From the NCBI RefSeq assembly GCF_022539505.1, contig NC_061510.1:98224292-98288291 (forward strand): 64,000 nucleotides of DNA. The letters are read 5' to 3'. The stretch comes from Lolium rigidum (Eukaryota > Streptophyta > Magnoliopsida > Poales > Poaceae). The notes under the pieces are model-generated. The model had not been told where the DNA came from. It made no database searches and was given only the letters and a program-made list of their open reading frames with translations. Both the position numbers and the translations under genes were made by a program. Of this stretch, positions 41,611-53,200 are shown piece after piece (position 1 is the first letter of the stretch; every line of letters starts with the position of its first letter).

Positions 41611-44073
41611 AACTGCTGAGCCCATCTTAATGGCTATAAAGAAAGCACTTCTTGGGAGATAACCCATGTTTTTATTTTACTACAGTACTTTGTTTTATAT
41701 TTGAGTCTTGGAAGTTGTTACTACTGTAGCAACCTCTCCTTATCTTTATTTTATTGCATTGTTGTGCCAAGTAAAGTCTTTGATAGTAAAGTCAATACTA
41801 GTTTTGGATTACTGCGCTAGAAACAGATTTCTTGCTGTCACGAATTTGGGTATGATTCTCTGTAGGTAACTCAGAAAAATCTGCCAATTTACGTGCGTGA
41901 TCCTCAGATATGTACGCAACTTTCATTCAATTTGGGTATTTTCATCTGAGCAAGTCTGGTGCCTCTTTAAAATTCGTTTTTACGGACTGTTCTGTTTTGA
42001 CAGATTCTGCCTTTTATTTTGCATTGCCTCTTTCGATGTGTTGGATGGAATTCTTTGTTCCATTACCTTCCAGTAGCTTTGAGCAATGTTCAGAAGTGTT
42101 AAGAATGATTGTGACCTCTGAACATGTGAATTTTTAATTATGCACTAACCCTCTAATGAGTTTGTTTCGAGTTTGGTGTGGAGGAAGTTTTCAAGGGTCA
42201 AGAGAGGAGGATGATACAATATGATCAAGAAGAGTGAAAAGTCTAAGCTTGGGGATGCCCCCATGGTTCATCCCTGCATATTTCAAGAAGACTCAAGCAT
42301 CTAAGCTTGGGGATGCCCAAGGCATCCCCTTCTTCATCGACAAATTATCAGGTTTCTTCTCTCGAAACTATATTTTTATTCGGTCACATCTTATGTGCTT
42401 TACTTGGAGCGTCTGTGTGCTTTTATCTTCGTTTTGTTAGTTTCATTCTCTGAATAAATGTTTGTGTGGGAGAGAGACACGCTCCTCTGGTTCATATGAA
42501 CACACGTGTTCTTATCTTTTAATGTTCATGGCGAAGGTTGAAACTGCTTCGTTAATTGTTATATGGTTGGAAACGTAAAATGCCGCATGTGGTAAATGGT
42601 ATAATAATTTGATACTTGGCAATTGTTGTGCTTATATAGATCATGTTTAAGCTCTTGCATCATGTACCTTGTACCCATTAATGAAGAACTACATAGAGCT
42701 TGTTAAAATTTGGTTTGCATGATTAGTTTCTCTAGAGTCTACATATTTTCTGGTTAACGTGTTTGAACAACAAGGAGACGATGTAAAGTCTTATAATGTT
42801 TGCAATATGTTCATATGTAAGTCTTGCTGAACCGTTTTATACTTGAGTTTGCTTCAAACAACCTTGCTAGCCTAGCCTTGTATTGAGAGTAATTCTTCTC
42901 GTGCATCCAAATCCTTGAGCCAAATACTATGCCATTTGTGTCCACCATACCTACCTACTGTTGGAGATATGCCCAAGAGGCAATAATAAAAGTGGTTATT
43001 ATATATCTTATGTTTATGATAAATGTTTATATACCATGCTATAATTGTATTAACCGAAACATTGATACATGTGTGATATGTAAACAACAAAGAGTCCTAG
43101 TATGCCTCTTAACTAGCTTGTTGATTAATGGATGATTAGTTTCATAATCATGAACATTTGCAAAGAGTACGCGGGTTCCCAGCCCCCAATTAATCAACCT
43201 TCATTAATAATTCTCTTCACATGTTTTGCTCTCGATTCATCAGTAAGCAACTTAATTTTGCAAATAGACACTCCTCCATGGTATGTGAATGTTGGAAGGC
43301 ACCCGAGGATTCGGTTAGCCATGGCTTGTGTAAGCAAAAGGTTGGGAGGAGTGTCAACCATAAATAAAAACTAAAATACATGTGTAAACAAAAGAGAAGA
43401 GGGATGATCTACCTTGCTGGTAGAGATAACGTCCTTCATGGGAGCCGCTCTTTGAAAGTCTGTTTGGCAAGGGGGTTAGAGTGCCCACTACCATTCGTTG
43501 ACAACAACAAACACCTCTCAAAACTTTACTTTTATGTTCTCTATATGATTTCAAAACTTAAAAAGCTCTAGCACATGATTTAATCTCTGCTTCCCACTGC
43601 GAAGGGCCTATCTTCTACTTTATTGTTGAGTCAGTTTACCCATTCTTTCTATCTTAGAAGCAAACACTTGTGTGAGCTGTGTGCATTGATTCTTACATGT
43701 TTACTTATTGCACTTGTTATATTGCTTTATGTTGACAATTATCCATGAGATATATATGTTGAAGTTGAAAGCAATTGCTGAAACTTAATCTTCATTTGTG
43801 TTGCTTCAATGCCTTTACTTTGAATCTATTGCTTTATGAGTAACTCTTATGCAAGTCTTATTGACGCTTGTCTTGAAACTACTATTCATGAAAAGTCTTT
43901 GTTATATGGTTCAATTGTTTACTCATTGTCTTTACCAATGCTTCGAATCGCTGCATTCATCTCATATGCTTTACAATAGTATGATCAAGATTATGATAGC
44001 ATGTCACTTAAGAAATTATCTTTGTTATCGTTTACCTACTCGAGGGCGAGTAGGAACTAAGCTTGGGGATGGT
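41611..44073 (+). other. Element A non-coding interior
   Basis: This 2.4 kb AT-rich region contains duplicated AGTCTAAGCTTGGGGATGCC-like words (42,239 and 42,301) that resemble the PPT at 44,057-44,072. It also holds a Copia LTR fragment (42,959-43,145). I see no gene. Confidence 0.55.
42959..43145 (+). repeat. BARE/Angela-like Copia LTR 5' fragment
   Basis: TGTTGGAGATATGCCCAAGA and GGCAATAATAAAAGT followed by CATGCTATAATTGTATTAA match the start of the abundant Triticeae Copia LTR. Only the first ~190 bp are present. No partner LTR or flanking duplication is visible. Confidence 0.6.
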
Positions 44074-45556
44074 TGATACGTCTCAAACGTATCTATAATT
44101 TCTTATGTTCCATGCTCCTTTTATGATGATACTCACATGTTTTATACACACTTTACATCATTTATATGCGTTTTCCGGAACTAACCTATTGACGAGATGC
44201 CGAAGGGCCAGTTGCTGTTTTCTGCTGTTTTTGGTTTCAGAAATCCTAGTAAGGAAATATTCTCGGAATCGGACGAAATCAACGCCCAGCATCCTATTTT
44301 TCCACGAAGCTTCCAGAACACCCGAGAGCCACCAGAGGGGAGCCCTGGTGGGCCCAGATGATAGGGCGGCGTGGCTAGGCTAGGGCCCGCGCCCCCCTAT
44401 TGTGTCACCACCCCGTCAGCCCTCCGACTCCGCCTCTTCGCCTATTTAAAGGTCCCTGACCTAAAACCTCGAGACGAAAAAGCCACGGTACGAGAAACCT
44501 TCCAGAGCCGCCGCCATGGCGAAGCCAAGATCTGGGGGACAGGAGTATCTGTTCCGGCACGCCGTCGGGACTGGGGAAGTGCCTCCGGAAGGCTCCTCCA
44601 TCGACACCACCGCCATCTTCATCACCGCTGCTTGTCTCCCATGAGGAGGGAGTAGTTCTCCATCGAGGCTAAGGGCTGTACCTGGTAGCTATGTGGTTAA
44701 TCTCTCCTATGTACTTCAATACAATGATCTCATGAGCTGCCTTACATGATTGAGATTCATATGAGTTTTGTATCACTATTCATCTATGTGTTACTCTGGT
44801 GATGTTATTAAAGTAGTCTATTCCTCCTCCATGGTGTAAAGGTGACAGTGTGTGCATCATGTAGTACTTGGCGTAGGTTATGATTGTAATCTCTTGTAGA
44901 TTATGAAGTTAATTATTGCTATGATAGTATTGATGTGATCTATTCCTCCTTCATAGTGTGATGGTGACAGTGTTCCTGCTATGTTAGTACTCGGTGTAAT
45001 TGCAATGATCTATCATGCACTCTAAGGTTATTTAAATATGAACATCGAATGTTGTGGAGCTTGTTAACTCCGGCATTGAGGTGCTCTTGTAGCCCTACAC
45101 AATTAGTGGTGTTCATCATCCAACAAGAGAGTGTAGAGTGGTTTTATTATGTGATCAATGTTGAGAGTGTCCACTAGTGAAAGTATGATCCCTAGGCCTT
45201 GTTTCTAAGCATCGAAACTCCGTTTATTTACTGTTTTGTTGCATGTTTACTCGCTTCCATAATTTATTCAGATTGCTATTGCCACTCATATTCATCCATA
45301 TCATTTGCATCTCACTATCTCTTCGCCGAACTAGTGCACCTATACATCTGACAAGTGTATTAGGTGTGTTGGGGACACAAGAGACTTCTTGCATCGTGAT
45401 TGCAGGGTTGCTTGAGAGGGATATCTTTGACCTCTTCCTCCCTGAGTTCGATAAACCTTGGGTGATCCACTTAAGGGAAACTTGCTGCTGTTCTACAAAC
45501 CTCTGCTCTTGGAGGCCCAACACTGTCTACAAGAATAGAAGCACCCGTAGACATCA
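44074..45556 (+). repeat. Element A LTR 2 (shared middle LTR)
   Basis: This is the right LTR of element A and at the same time the left LTR of a collapsed second unit. It is followed by GCGAGTAGGAACTAAGCTTG and GGGATGCT, which is the 3' end of an internal region, and then LTR 3. Confidence 0.85.
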
Positions 45557-45584
45557 GCGAGTAGGAACTAAGCTTGGGGATGCT
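45557..45584 (+). other. Residual internal sequence with PPT between LTR 2 and LTR 3
   Basis: These 28 bp match the final internal bases of element A (44,046-44,073, GCGAGTAGGAACTAAGCTTG and onward). They are what remains of a second internal domain. Confidence 0.8.
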
Positions 45585-47021
45585 TGATACGTCTCCAACG
45601 TATCTATAATTTCTGATGTTCCATGCTAGTTTTATGGCAATATCTACATGTTTTGCTCACACTTTATAATGATTTTATGCATTTTCCGGAACTAACCTAT
45701 TAACAAGATGCCGAAGTGCCAGTTCCTATTTTCTGCTGTTTTTGGTTCCTGAAAGGCTGTTCGGGCAATATTCTCGGAATTCGACGAAACAAAATCCAAA
45801 CATTTTATTTTACCGAGACGGACCAGAACACCGAAGGGCAGACGGAGTGGAGGCCGAGGGCCCCCACACCATAGGCCGGCGCGGCCAAGAGGGGGGCGCG
45901 CCGCCCTATGGGGTGGGCCCCCCAGGCACCTCCTTGCGCCGCCTCTTCGCCTATTTAACCCCTCGTGACCTAAAAACTCGACACCAATTGACGAAACTCC
46001 AAGAAGACTGCGCAGGACGCCACCGCCATCGCGAAACTCCGTTTCGGGGGACAGAAGTCTCTATTCCGGCACGCCGCCGGGACGGGGAATTGCCCCCGGA
46101 GTCATCTCCATCGACACCACCGCCATCTTCATCGCCATCGCTGTATCCTATGATGAGGAGGGAGTAGTTCTCCACCGAGGTTGAGGGCTCTACCGGTAGC
46201 TATGTGGTTCATCTCTCTCTCCCATGTGATCTTTATGTGATCATGAGCTTTGTATCACTATTAATCTATGTGCTACTCTAGTGATGTTATTAAAGTAGTC
46301 TATTCCTCCTCCATGATGTAAAGTTGACAGTGTGTGCATCATGTAGTACTTGGCGTAGGTTATGATTGTGATCTCTTGTAGATTATGAAGTTAACTATTA
46401 CTATGCACTCTAGAGGTTACTTTAATATGAACTCCAGATTCACTCCATGGTGTGACGGTGACATTGTGCACGTCGTGTGTGTTTCCTTTATGAAGTTGTG
46501 GAGCTTGTTTACTCCGGCTTGAGGGTGCTCTTGTAGCCCTACACAATGAATGGTGTTTGTTATCCAACAAGAGAGTGTTTGAAGTAGCACAAAGGAGGAG
46601 AAGTTATTTATTTATGTGATCATTGTTGAGAGTGTCCACTAGTGAAAGTATGATCCCTAGGCCTTGTTTCCAAATATCGAATCACCGTTTATTTACTGTT
46701 CTACTGCATGTTTACTTCCTGCCATATTTATTTCAGATTGTTATTGCCACTCATATTCATCCATATCAATTGCATTTTACTATCTCTTCGCCGAACTAGT
46801 GCACATATACATCTGACAAGTGTATTAGGTGTGTTGGGGACACAAGAGACTTCTTGTATCTTAATTGCAGGGTTGCTTGAGAGGGATACCTTTGACCTCT
46901 ACCTCCCTGAGTTCGATAAACCTTGGGTGATTCACTTAAGGGAAACTTGCTGCTGTTCTACAAACCTCTGCTCTTGGAGGCCCAACACTGTCTACAGGAA
47001 TAGAAGCGTGCGTAGACATCA
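45585..47021 (+). repeat. LTR 3 of the three-LTR array
   Basis: This 1,437-bp LTR of the same family starts TGATACGTCTCC and ends GTAGACATCA. It is clearly more diverged from LTR 1 and LTR 2 than they are from each other (for example at 45,790-45,960). ATGAT follows it, which does not match the ATTAC on the far left. Confidence 0.8.
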
Positions 47022-47168
47022 ATGATTGGTGGGGCTTTTGAAATTGATCCTTCGGGGGCGACTGGCTTCCTGGCAGATCCTTTCTGCTTCCCTGTTGGCA
47101 TCACTGACTATCCTCTCCCACCGATCCCTGAGCGCCCTGGCCTTCTACATGTACCCTGTGCTTCTGGG

Positions 47169-48037
47169 CTAGTTCTCCCCGACCAGCTCCATTAGCTCCT
47201 CCGTGTCCTGCCTTTCCTCGAGCATTGCTACTGCGGTATTGGCGAACTTTTCAGCGGTAGCCAGTAGTTCTTTCCTTTTGGCTTCTAGAGCTTCCGGATC
47301 TGCGGCTTCTCCCGGAGTTATTGGTTTGGTGAGGATTTCCGCGTGTGCGATGCCACCGCGGCCTACTGCCTTAGCGAGCTCTTCTATGGACATCTCTTCT
47401 CCGAAGTCGAGGTCACGTCCTTGTCCAGGCTCCACCGTAATGCGAGGGAGCACCCGAGGTGGGGTATCCGGATTGGACGGGCCTGGACTCCGGCATTGGG
47501 CGGAGTTGTTTCTGCGTTAGCTTCTTGCTCCAGCCCAGTGATGATCGCAAGGACCTGCTTTGGCGGAGCGGATTCTGCCTCAGCTTTCTCCTTGTCCTCC
47601 AACTCCTTCATAGCATAGTTGTACCCATCCGTGTCCATGGAAGATGCGTCATCAGATAATGGGCTTAGATTCTCGAGTATAGATTCTTCTTTGTTTCCGG
47701 CACCCTCTTGCTGATCCGGAACATTGTTGTCTCCGGCAGCCTCTTGCTGATCCGGAGCATTGTTGTCTCCGGAAGCCTCAACCTGCATGGGTCCAGCTCC
47801 GTCCTAAAGAGGGGCGGTTCCTGCAGTATGTGCGAGGAAGTGCACGAAGTGACACCTTTGTTTTTCTAACACCTGGGAGACCCAGGCGGATACGCATTGG
47901 TCTTCCACCGTAATTTCCTGCTCAGGGGCGGATTGGGTGGGCTTTGAAATTTTCAGATCTAAGGCGGAATCTTCCTTAGAAAGTTTCTGCGACTCAGATC
48001 GGATCTTCGCGACTGCGTCCTGCTCAGCGGCGGTCGC
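47169..48037 (-). pseudogene. gag: Gypsy-4 gag, distal part
   Basis: This continues the frame that begins at 49,838, after the solo LTR is removed. It encodes DAVAKIRSESQKLSKEDSAL and ISKPTQSAPEQEITVEDQCV, then a stop after TAGTAPL near 47,804. It continues with MQVEASGDNNAPDQQEAAGD, where a 12-residue repeat GDNN(A/V)PDQQE occurs twice. A shift near 47,450 leads to VEPGQGRDLDFGEEMSIEEL and ANTAVAMLEERQDTEELMEL. It is Glu/Ala-rich and probably helical. Two breaks and the lost downstream part show it is dead. Confidence 0.55.
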
Positions 48038-48042
48038 GTCAG

Positions 48043-49640
48043 TGATACGTCTCCGACGTATCGATAATTTCTTATGTTCCATGCCACATTATTGATGATA
48101 TCTACATGTTTTATACACATTATATGTCGTATTTATGCATTTTCCGGCACTAACCTATTAACAAGATGCCGAAGAGCCGCTTGCTGTTTTCTCGTTGTTT
48201 TTGGTTTCGAAATCCTAGTAAAGAAATATTCTCGGAATTGGACGAAATCAACGCCCAGTGGTCCTATTTTGCCACGAAGCTTCCGTAAGACCGAAGGAGA
48301 GTCGAAGTGGGGCCACGAGGTGGCCGGCACACCAGGCGGCGCGGCCCGGCCCCGGCCGCGCCGGCCCTGTCGTGCGGGCCCTCGTGCCGCCCTTACTCGC
48401 CCTTCCGCCTACAAATAGCCTCCGTCGCGAAACCCCCAGCATCGAGAGCCACGATACGGAAAACCTTACCGAGACGCCGCCGCCGCCAATCCCATCTCTG
48501 GGGATTTCGGAGATCACCTCCCGCACCCTCGCCGGAGAGGGGATTCATCTCCCGGAGGACTCTTCACCGCCATGGTCGCCTCCGGAGTGATGAGTGAGTA
48601 GTTCACCCCTGGACTATGGGTCCATAGCAGTAGCTAGATGGTTGTCTTCTCCTCATTGTGCTTCATTGTTGGATCTTGTGAGCTGCCTAACATGATCAAG
48701 ATCATCTATCTCGTAATACTATATGTTGTGTTTGTCGGGATCCGATGGATAGAGAATACTATGTTATGTTAATTATCAAGTTATTACCTATGTGTTGTTT
48801 ATGATCTTGCATGCTCTCCGTTATTAGTAGAGGCTCTAGCCAAGTTTTTGCTCTTAACTCCAAGAGGGAGTATTTATGCTCGATAGTGGGTTCATGCCTC
48901 CATTAAATCTGGGACAGTGGATGTAAAGTTCTAAGGTTGTGGATGTGCTATTGCCACTAGGGATAAAACATTGATGCTATGTCTAAGGATGTAGTTATTG
49001 ATTACATTACGCACCATACTTAATGCAATTGTCTCGTTGTTTTGCAACTTAATACCGGAAGGGGTTCGGATGATAACCTCGAAGGTGGACTTTTTAGGCA
49101 TAGATGCATGTCGGATAGCGGTCTATGTACTTTGTCGTAATGCCCAATTAAATCTCACTATATTTATCATGTCATGTATGTGCATTGTTATGCCCTCTCT
49201 ATTTGTCAATTGCCCGACTCGTAATTTGTTCACCCAACATGCTTTTATCTTATGGGAGAGACACCTCTAGTGAACTGTGGACCCCGGTCCTATTCTTTAC
49301 ATCGCATACAATCTACTGCAATACTTGTTTTACTGTTTTCTGCGAACAATCATCTTCCACACAATACGGTTAATCCTTTGTTACAGCAAGCCGGTGAGAT
49401 TGACAACCTCACTGTTTCATTGGGGCAAAGTACTTTGGTTGTGTTGTGCAGGTTCCACGTTGGCGCCGGAATCCCTAGTGTTGCGCCGCATTACATTCCG
49501 CCACCATCAACCTTCAACGTGCTTCTTGGCTCCTCCTGGTTCGATAAACCTTGGTTTCTTTCTGAGGGAAAACTTGCTACTGTCTGCATCACACCTTCCT
49601 CTTGGGGTTCCCAACGGACGTGTGTCGACTGCACGCATCA
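48043..49640 (+). mobile_element. Solo LTR of a TGATACGTCTC-type element
   Basis: This is a single 1,598-bp LTR, starting TGATACGTCTCCGACG and ending CACGCATCA, with a perfect 5-bp duplication GTCAG (48,038-48,042 and 49,641-49,645). It is related to LTRs 1-3 only in the first ~200 bp. It splits the gag reading frame of Gypsy-4. The many short open frames inside have no recognisable domains. Confidence 0.9.
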
Positions 49641-49838
49641 GTCAGCGTTACTTACCAGGGCGTTTCCATCGGAATCGACGGTCTCGCCAATGAAGATGTG
49701 AATGCCGCCGATTGGGACGATGGAGAGCTTGACGGGGTCGGTCTTAGCCGTAATCCAGCACTCATCCTGAGGGATGATCGGAAAGTTCCCGATGTAAAGG
49801 ACACGCCCCACAGCGATGGAGTCGTTGAAGCTTCCCAT
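49641..49838 (-). pseudogene. gag: Gypsy-4 gag, N-terminal part
   Basis: From the ATG at 49,838 the minus strand reads MGSFNDSIAVGRVLYIGNFP, IIPQDECWITAKTDPVKLSI and GGIHIFIGETVDSDG. I recall this N-terminus from wheat Gypsy gag proteins. It runs straight into the solo LTR at the GTCAG duplication. Confidence 0.6.
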
Positions 49839-49877
49839 GGCAGAACCCTCCGGGTTCCGGCCTCCAGACGGCGCTGG

Positions 49878-49896
49878 CCCCACGGTGGGCACCAAC
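49878..49896 (-). other. Gypsy-4 primer-binding-site region
   Basis: On the minus strand GTTGGTGCCCACCGTGGGG follows the LTR directly, at the position of a primer site. I do not assign the tRNA. Confidence 0.55.
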
Positions 49897-50454
49897 TGTC
49901 GTTGCCTATTCGACGGTACCTCTGAGGAGGGATCCTCACGAGGGGGAGAAGAAGTAGGGGCCATCAGGCGGAGAGTCGTCGGGACGGTGGTACGCGATTT
50001 ACCCAGCTTCGGAACACCTGCACGATGACAGGGCCTACTGCTACTTGTCTAGAATTATCTGGGCGCTTTCGCGTTGTTACAGTGAGTTGTGGTTGTGCCT
50101 CTAGGGCTCCCGAGATCCGGCTTATAAAGGCGCAAGGATCTAGGGTTTACACGGAGAGTCCTAGCCGGAATACAAGTTGCCTAACTACAGAATATTACAT
50201 TGCCGTGCACGTCAAGGATCCGCCTTTCCATATACGATGTACTGGATCCGGCTACCCCTGATGGGCCAGGCCGGATCCGACTTCCATGGTAGGTCGGTGG
50301 ATCCGACTCCTTGTTCCTGGGCCGGACTTCCTCCATCTTGATCAACAGCAACTAGGCCGGCCGATGGGCCATACACCACCATCACCGCCTATGGGCCACC
50401 CGAGCTTGCCGGATCTAGCCACCGTCGATGGTATACCCATGAAGTATACCCACA
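49897..50454 (-). repeat. Gypsy-4 LTR
   Basis: This 558-bp sequence reads TGTCGTTGCC at one end and TATACCCACA at the other, so TG...CA holds on either strand. A TATA-like TTATAAAG lies near 50,123. The right boundary is judged from the terminal bases only and could be off by a few bases. Confidence 0.6.
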
Positions 50455-50457
50455 ATA

Positions 50458-51373
50458 GCTAGCCATCGACCTTGCCCCTACTCCCCCTACCACCAAAGCC
50501 GTCATCGGTTGCAAGGTCAAGGCCCCGAAGAAAAGAGGTGGCAACGGTGGTGGGGCACTTGAGACCAACAAGGGCGGTGTCTGGCACGTCATAGTAAGGG
50601 TAAAGAAGGATGAGGCAGCAACCGCATCCACAACCAAGGTAAAGGCCGAGTTCTTCATGGCCATTCAGGCCAAGGCCAATGCCCAACTCTTCATCTCAAA
50701 GCTATCGCAAAGCCGTCCTTGTGATCAAGGGGGAGGCGCTCGCTGACGCCGTAGGTGTATGGCCGGAGACGCTCTCGTTGGGATCGACATTCTTACTTAT
50801 CGAAGATACTACGATACATCCCCTATACTTGTGGGTCATCAGCCCCAAGCTTTGGACTACTTCAAGGTCATTTATAAAAATTCTACACGATGGTCCATTG
50901 TTGGAGGGAGCTCAAGTAATTCTCCCGAGTGGGTTAGCTTTGTAGGCTAGGAGGCCTACAAAAAGAGCCCAAAGATGGTGAGGGCACCGCATTGGCAGTC
51001 CTTGATATCTAAAAGGAAGACCCAACCAATGGTCCCTTCCATGTCGCCGAAGGGGCCACAAAGCCGCCAAGGACGATCTCGATCGTGATATGATGCTTCT
51101 CCACTTGCATTGAGTGAGATCTTGAAGGCGATGATGACAGGAAAGGAGGAGGCACTATCCAAGAGGGATGAGAAGTGATGCAGGATAATCATCGACCTCA
51201 GAAAGAGGGCTCTTGAAATCCAAGCCATTGAAGCTGAGGCCAAGTTGCTCGCGGAGGAGAACGATCATGTTCGCCGAATTGAGGCCTATGGAACTGGAAC
51301 GAAGGGCTTTGTTCAAGAAGAAGCAAGCCATCATATGCCAACTCGATGCACGATCTTCCTCATATATCTATCT
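50458..51373 (+). pseudogene. NAM-associated C-terminal domain gene fragment
   Basis: The plus strand reads LAPTPPTTKAVIGCKVKAPK and later QALDYFKVIYKNSTRWSIVG. Near 51,100 it gives ALSEILKAMMTGKEEALSKR, and near 51,210 KRALEIQAIEAEAKLLAEEN. This pattern (a Lys/Pro-rich linker, then a Glu/Lys/Ala-rich coiled coil) resembles the 'no apical meristem-associated C-terminal domain' family that is amplified in grasses. Several stops and frameshifts separate the pieces. It may continue the exon at 34,129-34,428, which would make both part of one gene split by the retroelement block; that link is speculative. Confidence 0.4.
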
Positions 51374-52245
51374 CACTTTGTTTATTTTGCATGGAACTTG
51401 TTTCCTTTTGAACTTTGATTCGGTACTATTGCATATGAACTATGTGATTCCCTAATTAGTGGTAAGTTATCAGCACTAAATTCAATTTTTGTTGCCTCTT
51501 CCATTCAAATGTTGCCCACTTGGGTTGAAATAGGGAGAAAAAAGTTCAACATGACTAGGCCGGACCAAATACGTCGAGCCGCTGGGCTGCCCCTCTACAA
51601 CATGACACGTGGGCTCTGGCATTTTAAACACCGAGGAATGCCCATAATCGCCGCGCTTGAGCTAGCTCGGTAGAAAGAGCCGCTAGGGATAACTGCATCA
51701 GGAAAACTACAGACCAGACGATTTTTCCGTGCTGCATATACCGATCCACCGCGTGCTCTCGTATGATTTAGTTTCGTGCACAAATATTGCGCGGTGCATT
51801 ATTTTTGCCGTGTTCCGTGCATGTTTCGATGGCAGAAAAGTTAGCCGCAATTAACTATAAATATCAGTCATCCATTCCGTTTAAATGATAATGTCTATGT
51901 CATTAATATTCATAATTACATAATATTACATTCCTATTGATTGACCTAATCAGCATCTAAGTAACTAACTAACACTAATTAAGTAAAAGCTCCTATTTCT
52001 AGTTCTCCATTGCAGTTAATCTTTGGCTGCCATACGCCATGACCTCGCCAACGGGCCATGGACCTCCGCGAGTAGTTCTGCGCACATCGTCATGCGAGAT
52101 CTGAAAGGAACATTTGCACGATTTTAAAAGAGAATGAAGAGGGAATTCAAAATGAATTATGATCTCTAGGAAGGTATTAAGAATATTTACCGGCGCAGAT
52201 TGAACATACGGTAGGCAAAGTCAAGGAGCGAGTTTGTGAGATATA
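51374..52245. other. Unassigned intergenic sequence
   Basis: This is mixed AT-rich sequence without a recognisable gene or element. A short palindromic stretch GCGCTTGAGCTAGCTCGG lies near 51,654. Confidence 0.5.
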
Positions 52246-52405
52246 GGGTTCCCAGTTGAGTGTGGAGTGCGTGAGATCTAGGATTCATAGTTGAGTGCAT
52301 AGTGCGTGAGATCTAATGTTCATAGTTGAGTGGGGAGTGTGTGAAGGGTTCCTAGTTGAGTGCAGAGTTCGTAAGATCTAGGGTTTGTAGTTGAGCGGGG
52401 AACGC
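52246..52405 (+). repeat. ~42-bp degenerate tandem repeat
   Basis: Words of the form GGGTTC(C/A)(C/T)AGTTGAGTG and GTGAGATCTA recur four to five times with a spacing near 42 bp. The units differ at several positions, so it is an old array. Confidence 0.6.
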
Positions 52406-52450
52406 GGCGGCGTGGGTTGTTGGGTTAGGGGCAAGTGTGCCGGAAATGGT

Positions 52451-52847
52451 GAATGGAACCTGGGTGCACGCGCACCAAAGTTTTAAAAAATGCTATTTAA
52501 AAGTTTTCAAAAAACGTGAAGTAAATTTTTGCATGTAGATATTATGTTGATACTTACTCGTGTGTTTTTTCACGGAAAAATACCATTGTGTGTGACCTAC
52601 ACAAAAATGACAAAATGCAAATTCCTATTACTGTGAATAGTACAAATTCTTGTTCACTATTCTTATTTGGACATTTTGTCATTTTTATGCAGGCTACACA
52701 CAATGGTATTTTTTCGTGAAAACTCACACGAGTAAGTATCAACATAATATCCAAATGCAAAATTTTACTTCACATTTTTTTGAAACTTTTAAATTGTATT
52801 TTTTTGAACTTTTCGTAAATGGGTGCACGCACACCCAGGTTCCATTC
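52451..52847. mobile_element. Fold-back (long inverted repeat) MITE-like element
   Basis: The left end GAATGGAACCTGGGTGCACG is mirrored by the right end, which ends in CACCCAGGTTCCATTC. The arms stay complementary almost to the centre near 52,649. For example, GATACTTACTCGTGTG at 52,549 pairs with CACACGAGTAAGTATC at 52,725, and AATACCATTGTGTGT at 52,579 with ACACACAATGGTATT. The whole ~400 bp could form one hairpin. It has no coding capacity. Confidence 0.75.
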
Positions 52848-53100
52848 GTCCGGGTCGGCAAGTGTGCTCCCTATATTATGTAGGAAATGGCATTGTGGTC
52901 CATTGAGGTACGTAGATGTTTGTTTTATGGATTAGTAAGTTATTAAGCTCTACCAGCTTTGGTTGCTCAAAGGCCCCAAAGCGATTCGGTATATATGACA
53001 ATAAAACAAACCCTTACTCGCATGTGGATGATGCAAAAAAAAAAAAAATTGACAAGTGGATAGCGCGTGGCTCTACTTGTAGTGCCAAAATACTACAATG

Positions 53101-53186
53101 TACTCCCTCCGGTCTCTTTTAATTGACTCGAATTTAGCATAACTTTGTACTAAATTTGAGTCAATTAAATAGGACCGGAGGGAGTA
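53101..53186. mobile_element. Stowaway MITE 1
   Basis: This 86-bp palindromic element has CTCCCTCCGGTC / GACCGGAGGGAG termini and flanking TA. The interior AATTGACTC...GAGTCAATT pairs as well. This is typical of Tc1/Mariner-derived Stowaway elements. Confidence 0.9.
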
Positions 53187-53200
53187 CATAGAAATTTCAG

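Larger units (their letters stand above)
39210..45556 (+). mobile_element. TGATACGTCTC-type non-autonomous LTR retrotransposon (element A)
   Basis: LTRs 39,210-40,688 (1,479 bp) and 44,074-45,556 (1,483 bp) start TGATACGTCTC and end GTAGACATCA. The internal 3.4 kb has a tRNA-Asp primer site, one orphan ORF and a PPT (AAGCTTGGGGATGG) but no gag or pol. The usual flanking duplication is absent: ATTAC stands on the left, while the right LTR is followed by 28 bp of internal 3' sequence and a third LTR. It therefore belongs to a rearranged three-LTR array. Confidence 0.8.
47022..50454 (-). mobile_element. Gypsy-4: truncated LTR retrotransposon, gag and 5' LTR only
   Basis: On the minus strand it consists of an LTR (49,897-50,454), a primer-site-like sequence and the start of gag. 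The gag is interrupted by a solo LTR (48,043-49,640) and the element is cut off at 47,022 by the LTR array. Pol and the second LTR are missing from this window. Confidence 0.75.

Noticed and set aside
34512..50454. Gypsy-3 and Gypsy-4 as the two halves of one element
   Set aside because: Their LTRs (34,512-34,884 and 49,897-50,454) differ in sequence and length, and the flanking 5-bp sequences do not match.
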